7,603 nucleotides of DNA from JBDNFP01 sp041689775. Its GTDB lineage: Bacteria; Bacteroidota; Bacteroidia; Cytophagales; Spirosomataceae. How positions within the stretch are numbered: position 1 is the first letter of the stretch; every line of letters begins with the position of its first letter. The DNA lies in assembly GCA_041689775.1 (NCBI GenBank), contig JBDNFP010000243.1, positions 1 through 7,603 on the forward strand, given 5' to 3'. Position numbers and translations under genes: made by a program. Of the stretch, positions 1-7,409 are shown one piece after another. The notes beneath the pieces were generated by a model, which searched no databases, had not been told where the DNA came from, and was given only the letters and a program-made list of their open reading frames with translations.

Positions 1-107
1 GTACTAATGTGGCAATGCATTGTGATGCGCCTGGTCGACAGTTCAACGCGGTCCACCACCAGTTCAGGCAACGATAGGAGCAATTGATAAAAGTCTGTTT
101 CTTGCAT
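1..107 (-). CDS. ISL3-like transposase, N-terminal fragment (runs off left edge)
   Basis: A minus-strand reading frame opens with ATG at 107-105 and stays open to the left edge, giving 35 residues. It begins MQETDFYQLLLSLPELVV and continues with DRVELSTRRITMHCHIS. This pattern, a short helix with LLxLPEL, then xVDRVEL, then a strand ending in HCH, resembles the start of ISL3-family transposases of Bacteroidota, where a CxxC zinc-binding pair usually follows. That pair would lie outside the window. Such proteins cut and rejoin the ends of their own insertion sequence. The 5' end points toward the broken membrane-protein gene that starts within 40 bases, as expected if the element inserted into that gene. 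The family call is from remembered sequence style only, because the catalytic DDE residues are not in view. It could be another IS family. Confidence 0.6.
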   Translation of the reverse strand, partial: MQETDFYQLLLSLPELVVDRVELSTRRITMHCHIS

Positions 108-141
108 TTTCGAAGTTATCCACAAAAATTGTCAGAGTACC
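1..141 (-). mobile_element. Insertion sequence end, ISL3-like, partial
   Basis: The transposase start at 107 leaves about 34 bases before membrane-protein coding sequence becomes readable on the plus strand from about 142. Insertion sequences usually carry such a short leader plus a terminal inverted repeat. Read on the minus strand the outer end would begin GGTACTCTGAC (141-131), and GG-started termini are usual for ISL3 elements. The right boundary at 141 is an inference: the other terminus and the target duplication lie outside the window, so neither could be compared. Confidence 0.45.
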
Positions 142-1504
142 GTATTTTTGATCTTTGCGCTTTACCTCGTTTCAAAGCCATACAGGTGGGCACTTGTCGG
201 GGCAGTGGTTTTTTGCTTTCTGGCCACATTTACCCACGGGAACGGTATACTAACATTTCCAGCAGTTGCATTTTATTTCTTGTGTTATAAAAATTTTAAA
301 AAGGCCACGGTAGTATTAGTAAGCATGATTGTGGCTTTGGCAATCTATTTGTACGGGTATGAGAAAGGACAGGCGGTCGCTGCTCCTATGTAAATAGCTC
401 TCGTTGTTTCCAATTTTTTTGGTTTTGTGGGTGCATTGATGTCTCAGTGGAATAATAGGTTAGTTTGGCCTGTAATCTGGGGTGTTCTAATATTGGGCTA
501 TTCTGCGTATTTATTGGGGAGGATAGTTAGTACATACCCAAGTACCCTAAAAAACCCAACCCCAATTTCCAGGTTAATTTAGAATTATTAACCATTATCT
601 CTTTTATTACGCTTAAGTTCTAACGCAGAATTAGTTTATACTATTTTTTTGACTAAATTCATAGCTAATATTCTATATATCAAATACTTAAAAAAAGCTA
701 ACAACTGCAAACTAATAGCTGTTAGCTACTTACTAGCAATTGGTAATTGCTGTTTTTCGGTCTTCTCTGGGGAGTACTTTGGCCAGTCGATTTGAGTTAT
801 ATACAGCATTAGGGTCATCTGTTTTTTATTTGCTTCTACTTTCAAATGCGCCGTGGTTCAGAAAGAAGTATGTATTGTGGTGTGTCATTCTATGTGGTGG
901 GGTCATCAATCTGCATTCTTATTACAAGTATACTGGTATTGTTGCTGATCGGAGAACAGTTTATTAGGCTGATATTTTTAATTGGGTAAGCAGTAATACT
1001 TTGATGTCAGTCCTTGCAAAGAAATGCTTCCTTTTATCTTTACCCGGCCTACGAAAGAAAGATTTTAAATTTTCCAGATCCTTTAATTTCACCAGAGGAA
1101 TTGAATTTTATGTGGGAAGCGAAAAGTAAAAAGCCAAATGATGAGTTAGTATATCTGGAAACGAAAGTGGCAGATATACCAGGTATGGCGAGCGATACTT
1201 TGGATTTCCTAGTAAATAATTCTCACCACGAACTTTCCTCTCCCCTCCAAGCCCGGTTTTTGATTCTATTGCACGAAGGCTCCAAAACCTTTTTTATGTT
1301 GGAGGCCAACCCGCAAATGGAAGGGCGTCGTTCTGTATTTCTGCATGGCCACTTCTATAAAAAAGGGTTTAGAGGCTACATTCGAAAAAATAATTTACCA
1401 GTTGGTATATTCAGTATTGGGCTTTTGGACCTAAAAAAGGAGGTGTTTTGGAGTTGGACGTATTGAAAAAAATTAGTTTTGACGGAAAAACATCCTCAGC
1501 TTAA
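142..1504 (+). pseudogene. Broken polytopic membrane protein gene (3' part), interrupted by IS and multiple lesions
   Basis: Consecutive pieces in different frames read as one protein. Frame 1 (142-582) gives hydrophobic segments with THGNGILTFPAVAF, a TAA at 391-393 and a TAG at 580-582. An AT-rich stretch follows. Frame 2 (737-967) gives RSSLGSTLASRFELYTAL, two membrane segments and a TAG at 965-967. Frame 3 (about 1014-1466) gives a roughly 150-residue soluble tail starting near FYLYPAYERKILNFPDP, ending TGA. A further frame change adds KKISFDGKTSSA up to TAA at 1502-1504. A GNG motif in one membrane helix, then R-x3-G-x3-A-S-R-[YF]-x-x-Y before the last helices, recalls conserved hypothetical inner-membrane proteins of about 500-600 residues. 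No catalytic function can be assigned. The N-terminal half is absent and presumably lies beyond the insertion sequence. The gene cannot make a full product as written. Confidence 0.7.
583..736. other. AT-rich insert inside the membrane-protein pseudogene
   Basis: This stretch has clearly lower GC than its surroundings, no readable continuation of the membrane protein in any plus frame, and stops in several frames. The coding sense stops near the TAG at 580 and resumes near 737, which suggests a short inserted sequence of about 150 bases. It contains an 8-base inverted repeat, AGCTAACA (696-703) and TGTTAGCT (720-727), with a 16-base spacer. I see no matching terminal inverted repeats and only a doubtful 5-base flank match (TAATT), so a MITE cannot be claimed. 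Confidence 0.35.
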
Positions 1505-1595
1505 AAAACACTCTTCCACCTTAGTAGTAGTAAAGTGAATTTTTCTTTCAGCTAGGAAATGGACACTTTTGATTTAGCTGAGGAAAGAGTCAAAA

Positions 1596-1616
1596 CTTAT
1601 TATCCTACATAATAAG
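1596..1616 (-). terminator. Weak hairpin plus T-run, candidate terminator of the transporter/M20 operon
   Basis: CTTATTAT (1596-1603) and ATAATAAG (1609-1616) form a perfect 8-base-pair stem with a 5-base loop. Read on the minus strand, the stem is followed at once by TTTT (1595-1592), and it starts about 20 bases after the M20 stop codon. That geometry fits an intrinsic terminator, but the stem has only one G-C pair, so it would be weak. Confidence 0.35.
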
Positions 1617-1635
1617 AGCACCCGATTAGTACCAA

Positions 1636-3144
1636 CTATAAACTTTCTGTTAGTACCGCGAGGCACATTTTTATTCCCTCCATGTAATTGCCAAGGCGTA
1701 TATTCTCGTTGGGACCGTGTATGTTATTATCCGGGTTAGGAATACGAACCGAAACTGCTGGGACATCGAGGGTTTCAATAAAAGTTGCAATGGGTTGTGA
1801 GCCCCCCGTAGCCCGGATATTGATGTGTTTATCTACCGCACGCGGCATCGCCCGGTTTAACCATCGGCCTAGTTCCGAGTCCATATCGGTACGGAAGGGT
1901 CTGGAACCTAACTTGTATTGAAAAGTGGCTAACTCTGGGTAGTCAGCCCGTTCTTCATCCGTTGGGGGATTTTTAACTAGGGTAATTCCTTGTTTAAGTA
2001 GGTGCGTACTCACTAGATCAACCATTTTCTGGCCTTCAATTTCGGGTACTAGCCTTATATCAATTTCAGCCGTTGCCGTGGCTGGAATCACCGTGCGTAC
2101 TTCTTTACCAATCCATCCTGATTGCATACCTCTGATATTCAGGGTAGGATATTGCATGGCTTCTTCGTAGGTCTGTCCCAGTGCCTCCGGTCGTGCAATA
2201 CCCAATCATTTGTTTAGTTCGGGTAGGTCTTCGGGTATTAGGGCAAATGCTTGCTTATCCACTTCCGAAATAATGATACCATCGTAAAATCCTTTGATCA
2301 ATACCTTACCATCTGGTGCTTTCATGCTGGCAAGTAACCGGGACAGGGTAAAGGCTGGATTGGGTGCGTAGTTACCATATTGCCCACTATGTAGATTCTC
2401 TTTTGCGCCAAAGACAGTCAACGTAATAGTGGCAATACCCCGCGCGCCATAATTAAGCGTAGGTATATTGGAAATATGCCGGGTGCCGTCCAATATCAAT
2501 AATCGTTCGGCCGAAAGTAATTCCCGATTTTCCTGCACCAGTTTGCCAATGGTGGGTGAGCCCATTTCTTCCTGGAAATCCATGATTATTTTTATGTTGT
2601 AATCGGCGTCTAACTTCAACTCCTGCATAATTTGCAAGGCCGTAATGAGGCACATAGCCGGCCCTTTGGAGTCAGAGGCTGACCGGGCAAATAGTTTAAA
2701 GTCTGGGTTAATTATGGGCGCTAGGTTGATCCAGTCAACGGGTCGCTCGTTTTTGTCCTTTATCATGGCCTCAAATGGATCTGGCTGATTCCAGGCCGGG
2801 CGATCTACGGGTTGGCCGTCAATCTGCATGTAAAAGAGTACGCTTTTCTTGGATGTATTCGTCCCTTTTTGGGCGAACAGGTGGGGTACTTCGTCAGACG
2901 TCAATACTTTCGTTTCGAAACCAAGAGAGTTAAATGTAGAGGTACACCAAGCTAAATTAGCTTCAATTTGTTCGGGATAGTGACCGTCATTTGGGATTGC
3001 CAAAAACTCCCTGAACTTAAGCAAGCTCTCATTAAAGTGAGATGCAGTTTGTTTTTTAATCTGTTCCTTAGTCAATCGTTGACCAAGTATCGGGGTAGTT
3101 AGCAGCACTACAAAAAGAATGACGATACCTTTCAGAGAGTCCAT
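1636..3144 (-). pseudogene. M20-family zinc metallopeptidase, interrupted by an in-frame TGA
   Basis: One frame encodes 312 residues (ATG at 3144), TGA at 2208-2206, then 189 more residues to TAG at 1638-1636. Together they make about 502 codons, a normal M20 length. The first part has a signal peptide (residues 1-21, cut near ILGQ), FYMQIDGQPVD (104-114) at the usual H-x-D zinc motif, SASDSKGP (155-162) with the bridging Asp158, QEEMGS (191-196) with the catalytic Glu pair, LDGT with Asp219, and LHSGQYGNYAPNP (251-263). The second part has GGSQP and HGPNE, the last zinc-ligand region. These enzymes hydrolyse peptide or amide bonds using two zinc ions, here probably in the periplasm. The TGA falls between NK and LGIARPEALG in conserved sequence without a frame change, so it is one substitution away from Arg (CGA) or Trp (TGG). 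The zinc and dimerisation domains are split. Restart at the following TTG is possible but would lack most ligands. The gene follows the transporter by 33 bases and is probably co-transcribed with it. Confidence 0.85.
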
Positions 3145-3177
3145 AATTCAAATACGCCAAACTGGGTTCAGGAGAGG

Positions 3178-5412
3178 TTAATTGATTGATTTTGAGCGTA
3201 AAGTGTTTACAAAAAGTGTATTTCCAATCTTGTCGTAGCCTTCAAAAAATTCGATTGCGTGACCCGACTTGATTATACTTTCGTGAAAACCAACGAGGGT
3301 GAGATCAGCATCCATGGAATACTCATTTATGAGGTCCAGTCGGTTTTTGCCTTCTTCCAAAGGCAGTACCCGAATGTTCTTGGCCGATATGGGTAACCTT
3401 CCGGTAGAAGTGAGATTAATCAGATTCTGTTGTTCTTCGTGGAGTTTCTTCTGGGAGAACGCCGCAAAGATTTTGATCTCAGCTTTCTCCCAATCCTTAT
3501 GGCCCAGAATAATGTAAGAGAGTAAAATCATTAGGTTGGCATTTTCAATATCATTCTTGCTCAACCAGATATGGATTTCCTTTCGGTACCCGAAGTTTTT
3601 CTCTGAAGTAGCCAAAATACAAAGGTCATACCCAGCTGTTTTGAGCACGCTATAATTATCAATGATATCGGTGAGCCATTCCTGTTCCCCTTTTTTATAC
3701 TCAAACAGCATCATGTTATTGGATCTGCCTGATATACCAGGTTGCTGAATGGCTTGAATGATTGCGGCTGTGTTGGAGGGAGAAATCAAAGTTTCCAAAA
3801 ACACATTGGACTTACTCGACGAAACAATTTTGATCAGTTTGTTGAGTTTAAGGTCAGCGTTAGCCTTAGATTCTTTTGAAAAATAGGCTTTTTCAAAGTG
3901 AATGTACGTACCAAAACCATAGCTATGGGATAACCACTTCATGATTTCGAGCGCGCTATACCGCTCAAAACTTACTTTTGATAAACATAAAATAGCGGGC
4001 CGCCAATCTTCCTCCCGTTTGTCTTTATCAGTCTTTTGCAGAAATACCTGAATTTTGCGACTGAACTGGTGAATTACGCCTTGAAAAATATTCGCCATGC
4101 CTTTACTGGCATTACTACTGTTGCTGATATATAAATATAGCCCCACCATAAGGGCAATGGAAGAAATGGCATAACCGGTATTAATCTTAAACATTAAGTA
4201 TACACACATGATCGCCCCCAGCAAGGAAAGGAACCACTTGGACTTGAAGGAGGGGCGGTAGGAGGGGTCCGCGGCAAAATGCTGCATAAATGAGATCAAA
4301 CAGAGTGATCCGTAAGTAACCATAAAAAACATGGATATGATCTCAGCAACGGCATCGACATCTCCCATCAGTACAAAAACTGTGGCAATGGCGCTCGTCA
4401 CGATGGTCGCATTTCTGGGCTCGTTGTCAGTTTTGGAGCATTTACCAATCCAGAAATTAACGTATTGGTTGGGTAAGACTTTGTCTGCCCCGATAGCTTG
4501 TAATGTTCTGGGTGCCACCATAAATGAACCTAATGCCGAGGAAATAGTGGCGGCCGCCAGCCCAATGGGAATGATCGGTGCCCACAGCGCAATTTGTCCC
4601 ATAATCAGTTGGTTGTTTTTAAGATCATCAGGACTGGCCGATGAGGTCAATTTGTAGGCAATGAAATCATAAATGATCATCCCAATAACAGTAGCCGATA
4701 GCGTACCTAATGGGATAGAACGTTTGGGGTCTTGCAGGTCGCCGGAAAGACCTACGCCGGCGGTCATACCGGTAAAGGCTGGGAATATAATGGCAAAGAC
4801 AAAGAAGAATCCTTTCTCAGAGTTAACGTTATCAAAAAGCTGTGAGTTATCGAAGGTTTCTGAATAGGTGGTATCCCCCAAAAAGAAAAGCACTAGAGAA
4901 AGTGCCAAAATAGCCACTACTACATATAGAGCTTTCATTCCAATGTTAGCGCCCTTGGTGACCATCAACCAAATTAATACAAGCAAGGCTGGGATACTGA
5001 ATAGTCGGTTGTCGTAAATGCTATACCCAAACTCTGATGAAATCCAGGGCTTTATTGCGTTAAATGATTCGGCAAAGGCGATAACATAAAAGGCTACGCT
5101 AATGGCCTGCGAAAGATAGAGAGCAATACCAATGGCAGCCCCGATGTTTAGCCCAAACGACCGGGAAATGATGAAATATTCTCCACCACCTTCCACCTTT
5201 TGGTTGGTGGCTATTTCGGCCAGTGCCATGGCCGTAGGTATCGTTACGATATGCCCGATGAGAATAATCATCAGGGTACCAATGAAACCCACTTCACCAA
5301 CGGCATACCCGAAACGCAGAAACATGACGGCTCCCAGGATGGTGGAAATAGCGGTTAGAAACACGGGAAGAGTTCCGAAACTTGGCTTGTTGGTTATTAG
5401 TGTAGTACTCAT
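3178..5412 (-). CDS. Cation-chloride cotransporter-like (SLC12-type) APC superfamily transporter
   Basis: A complete 744-residue protein with about 12 membrane helices (residues roughly 15-430) and a soluble C-terminal domain (about 460-744). CCC hallmarks are visible: EGGGEYFIISRSFG (74-87), YVIAFAES (109-116), FPAFTGMTAGVGLSGDLQDP (210-229), ISSALGSFMVAPRTLQAIGA (290-309), and EDWRPAILCLS (468-478), which opens the cytosolic domain as in animal NKCC/KCC proteins. By remembered alignment to NKCC1, Tyr109, Pro211 and Thr214 match K+ site residues, and Ala288, Ser291 and Ser292 match the Na+ site. Na+-dependent ion symport is therefore plausible, although substrates of bacterial members are mostly unproven and many are labelled amino acid permease. 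It acts in the inner membrane. The start is ATG at 5412, with TAA at 3180-3178. It heads the operon with the M20 gene and has its own upstream region with a palindrome. I see no lesion. Confidence 0.85.
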   Translation of the reverse strand: MSTTLITNKPSFGTLPVFLTAISTILGAVMFLRFGYAVGEVGFIGTLMIILIGHIVTIPTAMALAEIATNQKVEGGGEYFIISRSFGLNIGAAIGIALYLSQAISVAFYVIAFAESFNAIKPWISSEFGYSIYDNRLFSIPALLVLIWLMVTKGANIGMKALYVVVAILALSLVLFFLGDTTYSETFDNSQLFDNVNSEKGFFFVFAIIFPAFTGMTAGVGLSGDLQDPKRSIPLGTLSATVIGMIIYDFIAYKLTSSASPDDLKNNQLIMGQIALWAPIIPIGLAAATISSALGSFMVAPRTLQAIGADKVLPNQYVNFWIGKCSKTDNEPRNATIVTSAIATVFVLMGDVDAVAEIISMFFMVTYGSLCLISFMQHFAADPSYRPSFKSKWFLSLLGAIMCVYLMFKINTGYAISSIALMVGLYLYISNSSNASKGMANIFQGVIHQFSRKIQVFLQKTDKDKREEDWRPAILCLSKVSFERYSALEIMKWLSHSYGFGTYIHFEKAYFSKESKANADLKLNKLIKIVSSSKSNVFLETLISPSNTAAIIQAIQQPGISGRSNNMMLFEYKKGEQEWLTDIIDNYSVLKTAGYDLCILATSEKNFGYRKEIHIWLSKNDIENANLMILLSYIILGHKDWEKAEIKIFAAFSQKKLHEEQQNLINLTSTGRLPISAKNIRVLPLEEGKNRLDLINEYSMDADLTLVGFHESIIKSGHAIEFFEGYDKIGNTLFVNTLRSKSIN

Positions 5413-5448
5413 ACGATAGCCAGCAGAAGGCTTTGGGGGAGTTTGGAT

Positions 5449-5479
5449 ATAGTACTTTGTATTAAATACATGGTACTAT
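5449..5479. promoter_or_regulatory. 31-base near-perfect palindrome, operator-like
   Basis: ATAGTAC (5449-5455) and GTACTAT (5473-5479) flank GTATT-A-AATAC (5459-5469), all centred on 5464. Of 15 arm pairs 13 are Watson-Crick, one is G-T and one (5457/5471) mismatches. The centre leaves almost no loop, so a dimeric repressor or activator site fits better than an RNA hairpin. It lies 37-67 bases before the transporter ATG and just downstream of the candidate promoter, which would place it over the transcription start. The binding protein is unknown. Confidence 0.5.
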
Positions 5480-5480
5480 T

Positions 5481-5510
5481 TGAACGTAAAAATGCCTTGA
5501 AAGTATCAAA
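5481..5510 (-). promoter_or_regulatory. Candidate Bacteroidota promoter for the transporter operon
   Basis: On the minus strand TTTG (5510-5507), an 18-base spacer and TACGTTCA (5488-5481) approximate the Bacteroidota consensus of TTTG at -33 and TAnnTTTG at -7, which usually has a 19-20 base spacer. The -7 box deviates at two of its six defined positions and the spacer is slightly short. Transcription would start in the adjacent palindrome. This is a pattern match only. Confidence 0.35.
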
Positions 5511-5677
5511 CAAGTAATTCAAGGTACGTATTCTAATCAATTTATCAACTAATCGGAGTTTATAATAATGGTAGCTTCGGTTCTGAATAGCCTTTTTGAG
5601 TGTTGGTTTGTTGACAATTGCTTACGAGTCTGGCAGACGGAAACAGAGCATTGGTTCTTGCTTATAAGTTGAATAAT

Positions 5678-6060
5678 ATGTTTAGGAAATTTGTATATCA
5701 GAGAGTTACCTGATTATTGCCATTGTTCGCCCACGGGCAAGTGAAGTATTTCGTTCCTAAGTATCACCCCAATTACCTGGCTAATTTTAACTTTTATCAT
5801 CAGCTATGATCTACGAATCCCGAAACAAGTACATGGCCTTTGTACTTCCGGAATCATTTTCGAAAGCAGAGGTAACCATGAGTTGTAATACTAACACTCT
5901 TGATCCGAAAAGTTTTATCCGCTTAAATGTAAGGCCCGGTGATAGTTCACGGTACGTAATTTCTATCGAGCAGCTATCCACTGGGACCTAGAAGATTTTC
6001 CTTGATTGGTCAGACTGGCAATATTGGTACCACCAGGAATTGGATATTGTAGTGAATTGA
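5678..6060 (+). pseudogene. Broken gene for a small exported protein of unknown function
   Basis: Starting at ATG 5678 the frame reads MFRKFVYQRVT, then TGA (5711-5713), then LLPLFAHGQVKYFVPKYH and onward to FNFYHQL. This is a typical exported leader (basic start, LLPLFAHGQ cut region) followed by mature sequence. Near 5800-5806 the sense moves to another frame: YESRNKYMAFVLPESFSKAE onward to SIEQLSTGT, then TAG at 5989-5991, then KIFLDWSDWQYWYHQELDIV to TGA at 6058-6060. Both stops could be former Trp codons (TGG), and GTW-KIFLDW reads naturally. Repaired, the protein would have about 127 residues: a signal peptide and one compact beta-rich domain with a G-x-W-K-[IV]-x-L-x-W end. That end loosely recalls FixH-like Ig folds, but I cannot assign a family. 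It lies 74 bases before the dehydrogenase-like gene on the same strand and may once have been expressed with it. Confidence 0.6.
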
Positions 6061-6134
6061 TCAGCTACAAGTAAAAGTCAACTGTTGATTTCTTTGAAGT
6101 ACAATCATTTACTTTCTCTTACCTGACTTTACTC

Positions 6135-7409
6135 ATGCAAAAATTAGTCCGACCCCTCTTATTTACTGTTGCCCTCACAGGAATAGGTAGTCTTTTGGCC
6201 TTCACGGCTACGCTTTCACTTAAAACAGAACCGGATGCTCCGAAAATTGCCGAAGGGATTAAGGTACCTTCGGGATTCTCTACTACCATCATTACGGAGG
6301 AACTGAATGGTGCCCGTCACATGGTGGTTTCCAAGGGAGGCGATGTATTCGTAAAGCTCTCCAAACTGAAAGATGGCAAAGGAGTCTATCGCCTGCGTGA
6401 TTCCAATGGTGATGGAGTTCCGGACGAAATAACCGGATTTGGGGACTACAAAGGAACCGGGATATTTATCAAGAGTGGATATTTATACACGACTTCCAAC
6501 AGCGCCATTTATCGCTATAAACTCAATGAAAAGGAAGAAGTCATCAACCAGGATCAGCCTGAATTGATCGTTTCGGGCATGGTAGACACAGGGCGGGATA
6601 ATTCCAAATCAATCGCTTTAGATGATGAAGGCTTTATTTACGTTAATATAGGTTCATCCAACGATGCTTGCCGCGAGGTTGGCACCGGAAAAGGAATAAG
6701 GCCCTGTACGCTATTAGATACCGTCGGAGGAATCTGGCGTTTTCGGGCCGACGTTAAAAATCAAACCCAAAAGGATGGTTTACGGTACGCCACCGGCTTG
6801 AAAAATACCGTTGGTTTAGATTGGAACACCAAACCAAAGTCTCTCTTTGTTTTACAGCACGGTCGTGGTCAGTTTCATGATTTTTATTCCAACTATTTCA
6901 CACCTCAGCAAAGTGCAACACTTCCCGCCGAAACAATGTACGAAGTACACGAAGGCGATGATGCTGGTTGGCCCTACGTGTACTATGATCATATTCAGAA
7001 AAAGAAAATGATGAACCCCGAATACGGAGGCGATGGCAAGAAAATGGGTGGTGAAAAGGCTCTCAATCCAGTTGCCGCTTTTCCGGCGCACCTTGGGCCC
7101 AATGGACTCCTGTTTTATACCGGCAAGATGTTCCCGGCCCGATACCGTGACGGAGCCTTTATTGCTTTCCATAGTCAGAACTCAGAAATGAAAAAAGGGT
7201 ATTTTGTGGCGTTTGTGCCTTTCAAAAACGGAAAGCCATCCGGTCCTTACGAAGTATTTGCCGATAATTTTGCGGGTATCGATCTGGTAAAACCCACAGG
7301 CCCGGTGGAGCACCGTCCCTGTGGACTGGCACAAGGACCAGACGGTTCTCTCTATGTTTCCGATGATTTGAATGGGGCTGTCTATCGAATTGCCTACCAG
7401 AAAAAATAA
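6135..7409 (+). CDS. PQQ-dependent glucose/sorbosone dehydrogenase-family protein, exported
   Basis: An intact 424-residue protein starting at ATG 6135 and ending TAA at 7407-7409. Residues 1-23 form a signal peptide or anchor (basic start, hydrophobic run, LLAFTA). The rest is a six-bladed beta-propeller of the GSDH type. Blade-like strands include GARHMVVSKGGDVFVKL (59-75), SIALDDEGFIYVNIG (159-173), GLKNTVGLDW (221-230), HEGDDAGWPYVYYD (272-285), AHLGPNGLLFYTGKMFP (318-334) and HRPCGLAQGPDGSLYVSDD (393-411). DSNGDGVPDE (89-98) matches a calcium-binding loop pattern. Relatives oxidise aldoses or sorbosone with PQQ in the periplasm, but many members have no tested activity and Bacteroidota often cannot make PQQ, so substrate and cofactor use are inferred. 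Two Cys (179, 191) could form a disulfide; Cys396 is alone. The gene appears to be transcribed alone and is closed by a terminator that overlaps its stop. Confidence 0.85.
   Translation: MQKLVRPLLFTVALTGIGSLLAFTATLSLKTEPDAPKIAEGIKVPSGFSTTIITEELNGARHMVVSKGGDVFVKLSKLKDGKGVYRLRDSNGDGVPDEITGFGDYKGTGIFIKSGYLYTTSNSAIYRYKLNEKEEVINQDQPELIVSGMVDTGRDNSKSIALDDEGFIYVNIGSSNDACREVGTGKGIRPCTLLDTVGGIWRFRADVKNQTQKDGLRYATGLKNTVGLDWNTKPKSLFVLQHGRGQFHDFYSNYFTPQQSATLPAETMYEVHEGDDAGWPYVYYDHIQKKKMMNPEYGGDGKKMGGEKALNPVAAFPAHLGPNGLLFYTGKMFPARYRDGAFIAFHSQNSEMKKGYFVAFVPFKNGKPSGPYEVFADNFAGIDLVKPTGPVEHRPCGLAQGPDGSLYVSDDLNGAVYRIAYQKK

Noticed and set aside
84..290. 68-residue plus-strand reading frame overlapping the membrane pseudogene
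   Set aside because: It begins within the IS leader and crosses the junction in a different frame from the hydrophobic membrane-protein sequence. The residues have no protein-like pattern.
1014..1466. Independent 150-residue soluble protein
   Set aside because: It has only a TTG start with no leader. Its first residues, around FYLYPAYERK, continue the sense of the preceding membrane-protein frame, so it is better explained as that protein's tail.
4331..5419. Plus-strand reading frames opposite the transporter gene (4331-4657, 4673-4867, 5132-5419)
   Set aside because: They are antisense to strongly motif-supported helices of the transporter, and their sequence simply mirrors its codon pattern.
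5413..5677. Riboswitch or small RNA in the upstream region of the transporter
   Set aside because: Apart from the palindrome, I see no multi-stem conserved fold or known aptamer motif. The palindrome has too small a loop for a stable RNA hairpin of the usual kind.
391..5991. Codon reassignment or programmed recoding of stop codons
   Set aside because: The internal stops include TAA, TAG and TGA, and several occur with frame changes. The intact genes end at ordinary TAA. No SECIS-like or pyrrolysine context was seen. Simple mutation fits better.
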